The notes beneath the pieces were generated by a model. The model was not told the origin of the DNA, did no database searches, and saw nothing but the letters and a program-made list of their open reading frames with translations. Below, in pieces: positions 21,815 through 31,779 of a stretch of DNA of 40,787 bases. The stretch comes from Rhizoclosmatium globosum (lineage: Eukaryota > Chytridiomycota > Chytridiomycetes > Chytridiales > Chytriomycetaceae). The first letter of the stretch is position 1. Each line of letters begins with the position of its first letter. Both the position numbers and the translations under genes were made by a program. Location of the stretch: NCBI GenBank assembly GCA_002104985.1, contig MCGO01000285.1, positions 1 to 40,787 on the forward strand, given 5' to 3'.

Positions 21815-24800
21815 ATGGCATCACCACCAGCACCACTTTCTCCATCCACCACCTCTGGTTCTTCCTCTGGATTCAGAGAACAGCCAAATGCACATTCGGT
21901 CACCGTCTCTGAAGCAACCGAAGTCCACCAAACGCCAATGCTTGCCTCGATCCTGATGCGACAACGGCCGACGCTCTGGCTCGACGAACAAAACGGACTC
22001 AGACAAATCATCGAAAAAAAGGGGCGATTGCGGCTGTTCGAAGCGCGAAAGACCGAGATCTATGGATCGATATTCAGCTTCTCGCCAGAAGGCTTCTTTG
22101 GAACCCCCTTTTCTTGCTTTGACTTCATTACTGCTTTCTGCACAGGCCAGACGATGCATGGAAACATGAAGACCCGTTGTATTTACTGGCTGTACATGGA
22201 CAATGTGCGAGATGGAAAGGCCGACTTTCGACTCAATATTCATCATCCCCTCGATCCACCTCCAGAAGATCCTCTCAATCCATTCATTTCTCTTCCCTTG
22301 AACTGCCTTTACCGAACTAGTGGGCAAAAACCTATGAGAGTGATGCAACTGGATCACTTTGACCAACTTTTAAAACCATCCACTATTCCGGACATCTCTG
22401 CAATTCAAATGCCTAACACTGTCAGTTTACCGATGTCGCCTCAACCTGCTGCTCCATTTGCTCTTAATTTGTACGACTATCAAAGACGAACGCTGGGCTG
22501 GATGGAGAATGTTGAGGATGGTGATGATTCCGTGTACTACAATCCCAATATGACAATGGTGGATGAAAATACTTTCTTTGATCGACTAAGCCATGGATAT
22601 CCAACTTCCCGAAGTCTTCTTGGATGTTTGTATTCCTTAGAAGAGGCAAAACTGAAAGCACCGTCGGTTAAAAGCGGAATCATTGCAGTATGTTCAAACT
22701 TTAAACATTTTTAAATTATTTCTCTGCTAAAAAAAAGAGTGTAGGACAAGCCAGGTGTTGGGAAAACCATTACAACTCTTGCGCTGTGTCAGACAAGACC
22801 CTACAAAGACGAAGAGTTCCTGTATTCTTTGGATCCGGTCACTCAAAGATTTAAGTCAAAAGCAACCGTTATCTTTGTGCCGAACAATATTGCCAGCCAG
22901 TGGATGACCGAAATCAAGAAATGCTTTGGTACCAACATCAACGCCATCGAAATCAAGGGGAAGCGCGGATATGAGGCAACCACTCTCAGACAAATTCTAG
23001 AATGCGATATTGTTATCGTGTCGTACAACTTTCTCACGAATGTCAATTATATTGCAGGGAAAATAACTTCCAAATCCCGTCGATTGAACACTCATGCTCC
23101 CGAGTTCTCCGTCAAAGCCACAGCAAAAGAATTCATCGACAATGTTCCTGTAGGAAAATATGCCTTCTCATGGATTCACTTTCATCGTGTGGTATTTGAC
23201 GAGTTCCATGAAATCACCGACAAGCACCGAGCCATCAAAACACAGCTTGAAATTATGGAAGGAGATATCATGTGGGGCCTTACTGGTACACCTAAAGTGG
23301 ACAACCAGTATACTGTCGCAACGTTTGCCACCTATCTCAACATCAACCTTTCAAATCTTTGGTACAGTCTACCTTGGCCTTTGTCGTCCACTTCGGGAAC
23401 TATGATTGCTTGCAAAGAGTTCCTTATTAACCGCGTTCGACGAAACGAGCCTGAAATACATTATCCACCGCCAATCTACGAGACTATTCGTGTCACCCAA
23501 ACAGCGATGGAAATGTCTTTGTATCGCTCCAGTGCAACCAACGACAATCGTGCTAACATGGAGAACCTTGTCAAGCTGTGTAATCACTATCAAATCGGAA
23601 ACAATTTGTTCTCAGAAACTGGTTCAGAAGCCTTAACCATCGAACAAGTGACTCAACGCGTCCAAACAGACCGAAGCACGAAAATCAATCAGTTGACCAA
23701 ACAAATAGAAAACCAAATCAAAGTGATTGAACGTCGTCGCGAGGTCCTAAACAAAGCCGTTGACTACCAAGTCCGTCAAGCCGCCGAACTCTCATACCGC
23801 AAAGCTCTAACCGAAGACCGTCAAATGAAAGAAGAGCTCCGATCGACACAGTCCCAGTTCAACTTTTTCCAGAACTTTTTGAATAGCTACGGTTCAGAAG
23901 ACAACAAGATATTCTGTAGTGTATGTTGGGACGACGATATTCCCAAGGACGGACTTGCGCTTGTGCCGTGTGGACACGTGTTTTGCTGGGAATGTGCGGA
24001 AGGAGTTGCGAATCGTAACCAGAAGTGTCCGCAATGCATGATGCCAATCCGACGAGATCAGTTGATGAAGTTGCAACCTCCAACTGCTGCTTTGGAAGCG
24101 CCGGAACCAAGCGCAGAACAGAAGGAGAATGACGATGGGGATAAACTTGATCCCGATAAGGTGAGCCTTTTCATTATTTGTGGCCAATTTACTGAAACTA
24201 TATCTTTACAAAACAGTTTGGCTCGAAGATTCGTGAATTAGTCGAGTATCTTCAACGCGAAATGGCTGAAAATGACAACAATCGCTTCCTCGTGTTCATC
24301 CAGTGGTCTGACTTGGCCGATTTAGTCTCACAAGCTTTGAACACATTTGGAATCGCAACAGCGCGTCTCAAGAGTGGATGGACTCAACGAGAAGCGGCAC
24401 TCAAACAGTTTCGAGCTGGGTTACCCGAAAGTAGTTTCGTGAAAGACGATAAAATTGAAGGCGAAGCCGAAGCCGAACCTATAGCCGAAGTCGACGAAGA
24501 AAGGATGGAAGAGATTTCAGAGTTGAAACCAAAGGCTATGAAAGCGAAACCTGTGAAAAAGGACGTGAAAGGGAAAGGACGAGCCGTACCATTGGATTCA
24601 GACTTGGGCGAGGTTCAGCCACTCCCTCCAAGACGAGCAACGCGTAAAGCGAAGGCCACTGCAATTATTGAATCAGAAAGTGATGAACCGGAACCAAAGG
24701 AAGATGTTGTGGAAATCAAGAAAGGAGCTCGTCGTGCAACCTCTTCAAAAACTCGCCCAGCCAAAAAACAGCGCAAGAAAGCGGATGATTCTGAAGACGA

Positions 24801-25240
24801 CTTTGGTGTTGGTAGCGATGATGAAGATGTGCGGGAAGATGATGAATTTGACGAGAGTGCAGTTGTGGCGAAACCTTCTAAGAAACGACCTGCATTGAAC
24901 GAGGTGGAATCAAAATCTATGAAACGGGAGCAAAAATACAAAGCTGTTAAAGTGTTGATGCTATCTGCAAAAGATTCCGTCAGTGGGCTGAACTTGACAG
25001 AAGGTAAGCATTCATATCTTGCATTTTTAAACTAATTGTTGAATAATAGCTACACATTGCATCATTATGCATCCTTTCCATGACAACAAGGAAGACTATG
25101 CGATTGGTGCAGAGAAGCAAGGAGTCGCGAGAACGTTAAGAAACGGCCAGACCAAGACTGTGAAGATCGTACGATTTGTGGTTGAGCGTACAGTGGAACA
25201 GGAGATGCACGATCGACGTGTTGACAAGCTCAAGGATTGA
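21815..25240 (+). CDS. SNF2-family DNA translocase with RING finger (Rad5/SHPRH-like)
   Basis: Exons 21815-22687, 22745-24160, 24217-25003 and 25050-25240; 1,088 residues. Helicase lobe 1: LYDYQRRTLGWM, Walker A DKPGVGKT (canonical family form DEMGLGKT), VFDEFHE in place of DEAH, GLTGTPK. A C3HC4 RING (CSVC ... LVPCGHVFCWEC ... CPQC, about 682-725) sits between the lobes, as in Rad5, Rad16, SHPRH and Irc20, which couple chromatin or fork remodelling to ubiquitin ligation. Lobe 2: FLVFIQWSDL, then VLMLSAKDSVSGLNL and QGVARTLRNGQ (motif VI). Unusually, lobe 2 is interrupted by ~180 residues of acidic and Lys-rich low complexity (24430-24930), probably nuclear-localising and disordered. Remnants on both sides show this locus has been duplicated. 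Confidence 0.88.
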
Positions 25241-25279
25241 TGTTGCAGTCAATGATATCAATTTTACAGATTATTGCAG

Positions 25280-25285
25280 AATAAA
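25280..25285 (+). terminator. Poly(A) signal AATAAA after SNF2
   Basis: AATAAA 40 bases past the SNF2 stop codon. Confidence 0.5.
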
Positions 25286-25306
25286 ACATGTATTTAATGC
25301 AGCAAT

Positions 25307-25493
25307 GTCAAAGATCATATTATGGGGATGGTATTCCAACCCTTGAAGCAAAAAAAAGTGTTCTGTGTGCAAGCAAGCATTCTGGGGCCTAACAAACTGT
25401 AAAGCTTGTCTTCATGCGGGGAAAAGGGTTGTGGATTGCTCATACGAATGTCAAACTTTTGACTGGAAGGAATATGCAAAATACTCACTCTAA
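25307..25493 (+). pseudogene. Isolated decayed MYND-finger remnant
   Basis: From 25359 the frame reads CSVCKQAFWGLTNCKACLHAGK then CSYECQTFDW and stops at 25491, closely matching the C-terminus of the gene at 26485. The last His/Cys pair of the finger is lost, and the segment upstream aligns only after a frame change. No start codon or N-terminal domain belongs to it. Confidence 0.7.
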
Positions 25494-25583
25494 CGAATCT
25501 TGCTCTTGTCGGATACAATTTAAATGAGCTCAACTTGACGATTGATGAATAAATATGTTTTATGTTCTCAACGAACAGAAAAA

Positions 25584-26455
25584 ATGGAAGGACAGAAGAG
25601 GCGTGTCCGATTGGAGCTGCGTGATACTACTCGACAGCTCACAGACATGATAGTATGGATTGACCCTATCACCAATCTCTGTAATGGACTTCAAGGGGGC
25701 TGTGTCGTGGAAGGCAGAGTCAATCAATCGCCTCTCTTGTACCTGGTTATGTCGGGTGTCTCTCATATGACCTTTGTCTCTGATGTTCTGGCTGCCGAGT
25801 TGAATCTAGAATGTCATCCGTTTGTGAACATTCTGGATCCGGCTGGCTTCACTGCTCTATCATGCCCTGATGTCTCGAAAGCTAAGGTTGTCCGGCAAAT
25901 AACTGTGACACTCGGAACCACATCCGTAACCTTTGGCCCTATTCTTGTGCTACCAGGGGAGTCGCCTGATAAAACACGGCACGTACAGCTTGGAGCAGAT
26001 TTCATACGACTCGTTGACGGCACAACGTACACCAACCACGGTGGAATGCTTCACAAAACAACAAGCGAAATGAAACAGACTATTGAATCGGAAAAGGAGG
26101 GAAAGGAGACGTCCTCTTTTCTTCGAATCCTTCATCTTCTCAGTCGGTTCCTGTCTTTCGTTACAGGGATGGATGTCCGATTGCATCAACAGTATGCCCA
26201 CCCAATGCCGTTCTTTTCATGTGCTTGAACTGCAACCGAGGATTTTGGACCGCTGGTGATGCGTGCTGCTCTATTCCTTGCTCCTATGCTGTTCAGGGCC
26301 GATGGGAAGCAATGCTTAAAACGTTTGAACCCAAAATAATTCGCGGAGTAGCTTCTACACCTCCTGAGAAGATTATTTCTGGTATACCAACAGACGGAAA
26401 TGGTGCGACATCAAAAGTTATGCCTTTGGAGAAAGGGAAAAAGCATATACGGTGA
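25584..26455 (+). CDS. Retropepsin-like domain (no catalytic Asp) plus degenerate MYND finger
   Basis: Exons 25584-26110 and 26167-26455 (56-nt intron, GTCCTC donor, weak); 271 residues. The middle has the retropepsin layout: strand-loop LLYLVMSGVSHMTFVSDVLAAELNL where D-S/T-G-A-S would be expected, a FGPILVLP strand, and VQLGADFI matching the family's LG-dF. The catalytic Asp position is Met, so proteolysis is unlikely. Exon 2 carries a Cys cluster (CLNCNRGFW, CCSIPC) that aligns with the neighbour's MYND finger but lacks its last ligands. The start was chosen because it aligns with the ATG of the decayed copy at 21164; an earlier ATG lies at 25545. Function unknown; binding to a protein partner is the likeliest remaining role (inference). 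Confidence 0.62.
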
Positions 26456-26484
26456 AAATTTCGAAATATCTACTTTCAACGTGT

Positions 26485-27240
26485 ATGTCAGATGCAGTGT
26501 CGGATGGAGTTATATCGTTTCTCTCACCAACAGAAGGATCATGTGCAGTCAATATCTCAGTCAACAATCGAAACGAAATCGCTTACCTGTCCAATCTATC
26601 AGATGTGTCGTTTATATCTCTTCAGCTTGCGAACGAACTTGGCCTGAATCTAACACCATTAAAAAAATCTACTGGGTTTCGCACACCAAGTTCAGTTGAA
26701 GACAAACTCAGTACAGCTCGAACAGTAACAATATCAATCGTAGATGATTTTGGGAAAAGCGAGTCTGTTACATTCGGACCTGTGATCGTTCTTGAAAAGG
26801 CCCACAGACGACTTCAACTTGGAAAAGACTTTTTGGTAGCTGCCGATGCCTGCATTTATGTTAATGCATGTTTTGGGCTTGTCAAATTTGTCTCTGCGGA
26901 CGGAAACGTGGAAGAACGGTACAAAAGGGGAGGGTCTGTCATTTCCCGCGCAACAGGTGCCGAAAAACTGCGAATTCGTCAGTCTTCAAAATCTCCTATT
27001 GACGCAAGAATATTTCACGTCAAAGAAAACAATGTCTATATGGGGTTAATTTTCGCGCCAGAGAACCAACCCCCGAGTGAGTGCTCAGTTTGCAAAATAT
27101 CTTTTTGGGGTTTATCAAACTGCAAAGCGTGTCTGGCAGCAGGAACAAAAGTGGTTTATTGTTCCCACGAATGTCAAAGGACGGATTGGCCGCGACACAA
27201 GAAGGTGTGTGCAAAGTTTGCAGCTGTCGGCGAATCTTGA
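26485..27240 (+). CDS. Pseudo-retropepsin plus intact MYND zinc finger
   Basis: Single exon, 251 residues, 29 bp after the previous paralogue. Residues ~30-140 repeat the neighbour's retropepsin-like layout (EIAYLSNLSDVSFISLQLANELGLNL, VTFGPVIVL, LQLGKDFLV), again with no catalytic Asp at the D-S-G position. Residues 200-242 are a complete MYND finger: C-x2-C, C-x2-C, C-x3-C, H-x3-C (CSVC, CKAC, CSHEC, HKKVC). MYND fingers bind short proline-rich peptides in partner proteins, often in chromatin regulators. The frame is open upstream to a GTG at 26452; the first ATG (MSDAVSDG) is used. The combination of these two domains is not one I know. Confidence 0.72.
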   Translation: MSDAVSDGVISFLSPTEGSCAVNISVNNRNEIAYLSNLSDVSFISLQLANELGLNLTPLKKSTGFRTPSSVEDKLSTARTVTISIVDDFGKSESVTFGPVIVLEKAHRRLQLGKDFLVAADACIYVNACFGLVKFVSADGNVEERYKRGGSVISRATGAEKLRIRQSSKSPIDARIFHVKENNVYMGLIFAPENQPPSECSVCKISFWGLSNCKACLAAGTKVVYCSHECQRTDWPRHKKVCAKFAAVGES

Positions 27241-27265
27241 TTGTCGAATTTCTTCAAATTGTATT

Positions 27266-27271
27266 AATAAA
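27266..27271 (+). terminator. Poly(A) signal AATAAA after the MYND gene
   Basis: AATAAA 26 bases past the stop, within the 47-bp gap to the convergent PIF1 gene. Confidence 0.45.
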
Positions 27272-27287
27272 TTCTGCTTAACTCTTT

Positions 27288-29508
27288 TCAGAGACGACGT
27301 GATTTATTTGACAAAGTATGAATATCTCCAAATTTACGTTTTTCGCCAAACGTCTCAGATTCTATCCCATAAGTTTCAGAGGGACTGTCAAGAAGACAAT
27401 TATCAACTTCAGATAGCATGGTATCATCGTATTCTGAAGCAATCTGGCAAGCCTCACTCCAAAGTGCTTCGTCCTCCCAGTCATTTTCACTAAATATTTG
27501 CCGACCCTCGCATACTTGCGATGATCTCTTTTGTTCTTGATAAAACTTTGAAACGGAAGAATTCACTTTGATGCAGGTCGGAGGGATTGCATCGCCGCCA
27601 ATTGAAGTTAAAATGGACAGACCTTTCAAGCTCTTGACTCGCGATAACGCTACATAAACTTGACCATCCGCGAAAGCATCACGCATATCCACTGTGACAG
27701 AATCCAAAGTCATTCCTTGAGATTTATGAGTTGTGATGGCCCATCCGAGAATCAGTGGAACTTGATTCCGCCACATTTCGTTTTCTGTGAACTTATCACG
27801 CCGTTAACTTTTGAGATATGCACCGTAATACTTACTTTACACGTAAATTTGAACATTCCAATCACTCGGGTCACTGTGGCGCCGTCTACATCAAATTCAA
27901 CCACAGGAAATAGCTTTTTGCTTGAAGATTTGCTAAACCTAGACTTTTCTCCAGCAATGTCGGGGACAACATCAAAACCCAACACAACGCCTCGAGATCC
28001 GTTCACCAAACCCTCTTGAACAGATAAATTCACAGTTAGCATAACTTTTGCACCTGCTCGCAATCCCAGCTCAGATGGGACTGGGATTTTATTCATGATA
28101 TTATTGTATGCAGAACGTGGAATATTTTCCGTTTTGTGTGAAGTCGCAAAGTAGTAGAATTGTTTCTGCAAAGCATTTCTTTAGAAATTGAGCTCATAGA
28201 AAGAAAGAAACTTACTGTGTGAAGTTTTTCATAAAACATCAGATTCCTTTCAGCGACTTTATCTCGCCTTGTCATCAAGTACAAATCCTCTTCACCGCCG
28301 ACATCAACAATTTGGGCATTGAGCATTGCTCTGTCTTCTTCAGTACATATTCCTCGACGTATGCGTTCCAACATATCAGTGAATGACTTGTCAGATTGGC
28401 GGAATACCTTGGTGAGTTCAACAAATGCAAAGTCGGCTGCCTTCCAAATATCACTTTCAAACGCCATCAACGTCCTGTGATCGAATTCAAAAGGCTTGCT
28501 GGTTGCTGTACAATCCGCGTTTTGACAAATTGCAAGGTTCGACGATATTTTCCGTCCTCTGATTTCGCTTCGACAGTGTGGACATTTCAAGCCATCTGGA
28601 ACAGATGAAAGCTGGAAAAAGTCACCCGAAACAATCATTTGGATCCCACCGAACGGTTCTGAACTTTCGCGCGCGATGCATAACATCTTGTGAATCTGGT
28701 GGTGTTGGCAGAGTTAATTAATATGAACTTGGTCTCCGAATATTAACAAACCAAATCCAGTACTGAATGAGAAACCATTGAGATTTCGTCAATTACCAAG
28801 ATGTCAACGCTTTTCAAACGCCATTTAATCTCCTCGCTTCGTTTCACCATATGCATCACGTTCGGAATGCAATGTGGACTCATTCCGAGCGAGAAAAATG
28901 AATTGAGAGTTTGGCCTTTCACTAATTAGAATAGTTCAGAGGAGCTATTGATTCCATAAATTTCCAAAAACCTTGCAAGGCTGCTACACCTGTAGGAGCC
29001 GTCACAACGACGCTCCGTCCTTTGCTGCGAATGAAGTCAATGACTGTTTCCATAGTAAACGATTTTCCAGTTCCTGCTGACCTGCAGCCATTTTTCAAAC
29101 AAACAAACAAAAACAGTGAGTATGGAACTCTTACCCTGTGACGAAACAGTTCCTTCCTTCTTCAACCAGTTTTATGAGGAGCTTTTGTTCATCGGACAAC
29201 ACATTCATTCTTGAGTTGAGCTCACGTTCCCAATTCTTTGGAAGTACAGATTCGTGTGCGGTTTCAGTTCTCGCAGAATATGGCTCGGTATTTGAATATG
29301 ACTCTGAGTTTAGAGGCACTGTGAGATTCGGCGGGTCCTGAGACGCAACTAGTTCTTGGGCGCCAACGTGTTCGGGCACGACGGGCGTCGCTGTTGAGGG
29401 AGTTCAGTTGGAATGTTGAAGGAAGGTTGTTGGTTGCAACTTACGCGAGGGCGGCGGCGATTCGTCGAAACAGTATTCGCCATTGATCAGATGGATCCTG
29501 CCTGCCAT
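27288..29508 (-). CDS. PIF1-family DNA helicase (copy A)
   Basis: Seven exons: 29508-29445, 29390-29135, 29081-28972, 28921-28752, 28695-28216, 28165-27836 and 27791-27288; 637 residues. 5'-3' SF1B helicase motifs in order: GSAGTGKS (Walker A, across an intron), [47 protein letters not shown] and [12 protein letters not shown]. Between motifs III and IV lies a Cys-rich insertion (CPHC ... CQNADC) shared with copy B, probably a zinc ribbon. The N-terminal ~100 residues are polar and unlike PIF1. Such enzymes unwind G-quadruplexes and RNA-DNA hybrids and limit telomerase, in nucleus or mitochondria. No Rep domain, so not a Helitron protein as it stands. Confidence 0.85.
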
Positions 29509-29871
29509 CAATCAGGGCCTTCGATTAGCGATCGAGTGCGAAGGAGAGTGAGTGAATGGGGGCACACTGACTTGGCGTTCGCGCAAGATTAGTGGCTGTC
29601 ACTGACGCCACCGTAGTGCCGGACACTAGAAAATTTGAAGAGTCCGAAAATCAACTCGCATTCTGCAAACACTTTCACAGAACAACTTTTCTTCATATCT
29701 TTCTGATCTGTGAGAAGTCTTTGAACTTGGATAGGGTAGTGGATTGGCATCGTTTTACTCTACTTGGTACGTTTTATTGATCATACAAAAGATATGAATA
29801 AATCGATGTAATAAAGGGTTGACTTTATTTTGTTAACTATGAGAAATGAAGAATTTGCATTCAAGACGAGG
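29509..29871. other. Intergenic region, PIF1-A promoter and sensor 3' UTR
   Basis: 363 bp. Upstream sequence of the PIF1-A gene and downstream sequence of the Cache protein gene, both on the minus strand. A 62-codon open frame on the plus strand looks accidental. Confidence 0.4.
29824..29829 (-). terminator. Poly(A) signal after the short Cache protein gene
   Basis: AATAAA on the minus strand (TTTATT on plus), 43 bases past the stop codon at 29872. Confidence 0.4.
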
Positions 29872-31631
29872 TCAAAAGGAGCCTTGAGCTGGTTGAGGCC
29901 TACTTGAACTGGGACCTCCACGTCCTTGTGGAAAAACTTCATGATATTGAGGTGGATGTTCTGGCAACAAGTCAAGAACAGATTGAACTTCAATGGAATC
30001 CTGACCAACGCTCTTCTTGGCAAAGGTCTTGTTCTCAATCACATCCCCTCTTTGCGCTTGATTCTGTAAACTGGCTTCTCGCACTCGCTTCACCATTTCA
30101 TAAAAGCTGTCCTTAAGTTTGTCCATTTCGTCAACTCCTGACCTGCTAACGTTCTTGTCTTGAACGCCTTCCCACAAATCTTTGTTTCCAATATTGTTAC
30201 TGACGCGAGAGCTCTCTTGGCTCAAGATTTGGAATGGTTTTACCACTTGGTTGGCAAAGAGAATAACAAGGAGAAGCACAACAAGCGTAGTTCCAGCAAA
30301 AACTCCGAAACTGATGCCGATACTTAGAGGAAGGGCTTTCTTTAGGTTCGAAGTGGTGCTATCAACAATTGATTGGAGTTCGGTAATGGGAACAGACCCA
30401 ACAGCAACCCAAGATGGAGTTTGAGACTTTGCTGCAGAATCACTTGCATAAATGGAGAGTGTCTTCCAGAGAATCAAGTACGGGACACCAGTTTGTGGGT
30501 CCTTTTTAGTGGGTTAGCTCATTAAACTGTATGCAGGAGTTTACTCACAGTGTACGTTGTGGAGCCGTAATTGGACGTCAGGGTATTAATATCCTTGGAA
30601 GACGAAGATACAATTTGATTCCACAGCCCATCTGTAATCAAAGGATTGGATGTATTTTGGAAGCTATAGTTTGGTGTGCCTTGATCGATATAATTGAAAT
30701 TGGTTTTTGTGGAGGCAAGCATGAATCCATTCTGATCAGCAGTAAACACGGCAACATTGGAGTTTCCATATGTGTATGATTCTAATAAATTGGAAAGGTC
30801 TGACAACTTTGTGTTGACTGTAGCCACTCCTGCCAAACTTCCATCAACCTTGTTGTAAAAGGTCTTGGCGGTACCAACGAGCCAACCACGACCGAAAGCA
30901 GACAAATATGGGGCCGTTATCGCGTATGAGGCAGGCGTGGCTTGATTTTTGACGGCAGCAGAATACCACGAGCGAGTCCGTGGGTCATATGCTCCCAAGT
31001 TCAGGTTATCCCCTGTTCCTGGAAAACTCTTCAATAATCCACTGTCTTCAAATCCAATTTGAACAGATAAAACTTCGGGGCTCAGTTTGTAGATTGGTCG
31101 AACAAATGTATCCACGTGCGCAGCTTGATTGAGGGTGTTGGTTGTGGAAGAATTCAAAGAGGGCGGAGTGAATTTTCCATTTGATGTTTCGTTGTAACCA
31201 GCCAAGATCCAAACAGAATGAGTTGTGCTGATGGCTAATCCTGGGAAATGGTCTGCATTGCTCGGTTGGACCACTGGATTGTCAAGGGACTCTGGAGCAC
31301 CATAGAAACTAGGTTCTTGTCCAGTAGAGTAGTCTGGGCGGAAAGAATCGCCAGTTGCAGTTGAAAGAACTGTGACAGCGTAGATAACATCGGTTAGGAC
31401 ATCTTCGAAGAGCTGCGCCGAGTTCGAAACAATTGATGATGCAAGACTATTCGCAGCTTGAGTTGTCAGCAAGTTTGAGGCAGTGTTCGTGAGAGAAGCC
31501 AGGGACCCGCCAATGAAACTCAGGGCGATCACTTCAGACAGAAACAGAGACGCTAAAGCACACAGAATGAACCAGTAGAGCAAGTGATGCTTCAGTGGCG
31601 CGGACTGAGGAGGTGGACGCAGAAAGGACAT
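29872..31631 (-). CDS. dCache-domain membrane receptor, short form
   Basis: Exons 31631-30549 and 30501-29872; 570 residues. Membrane segment 1 at about 17-42 (YWFILCALASLFLSEVIALSF), a ~370-residue extracellular region with dCache landmarks (YDPRTRSWYSAA, GWLVGTAKTF, VAVFTADQNGFMLAST), membrane segment 2 at about 417-445, then a HAMP-like VVKPFQILSQESSRV and a short Ser/Gln/Pro-rich tail of ~110 residues with no output domain. Cache domains bind small extracellular ligands such as amino acids or organic acids. With no catalytic output it may act through a partner, the obvious one being the divergent gene 148 bp away. The ATG at 31631 is the first; the frame is open 18 codons further upstream without an ATG. 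Confidence 0.82.
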
Positions 31632-31779
31632 TCGAGTGTTTAGTGTGGATGTTGGTTGGGTGGATGATTTTTTTGGGTTCTTCAAGTCCGCAACAACAGA
31701 AAGACACTTGCTCCTCCACTCAGCCGCCAGCCAAGAAGCTGTTTTAAACTATCAAGAGAAAGACCACTGCTCTCCAAAC
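31632..31779. promoter_or_regulatory. 148-bp bidirectional promoter of the Cache receptor pair
   Basis: All the sequence between the divergent start codons of the two Cache receptors. The pairing suggests joint expression. Confidence 0.5.

Noticed and set aside
21821..22366. 181-codon minus-strand frame
   Set aside because: Lies wholly antisense to the first exon of the SNF2-RING gene, which has clear homology.
29592..29780. 62-codon plus-strand frame upstream of PIF1-A
   Set aside because: Short, no domain, no promoter evidence, and it lies in the expected 5' flank of a minus-strand gene.
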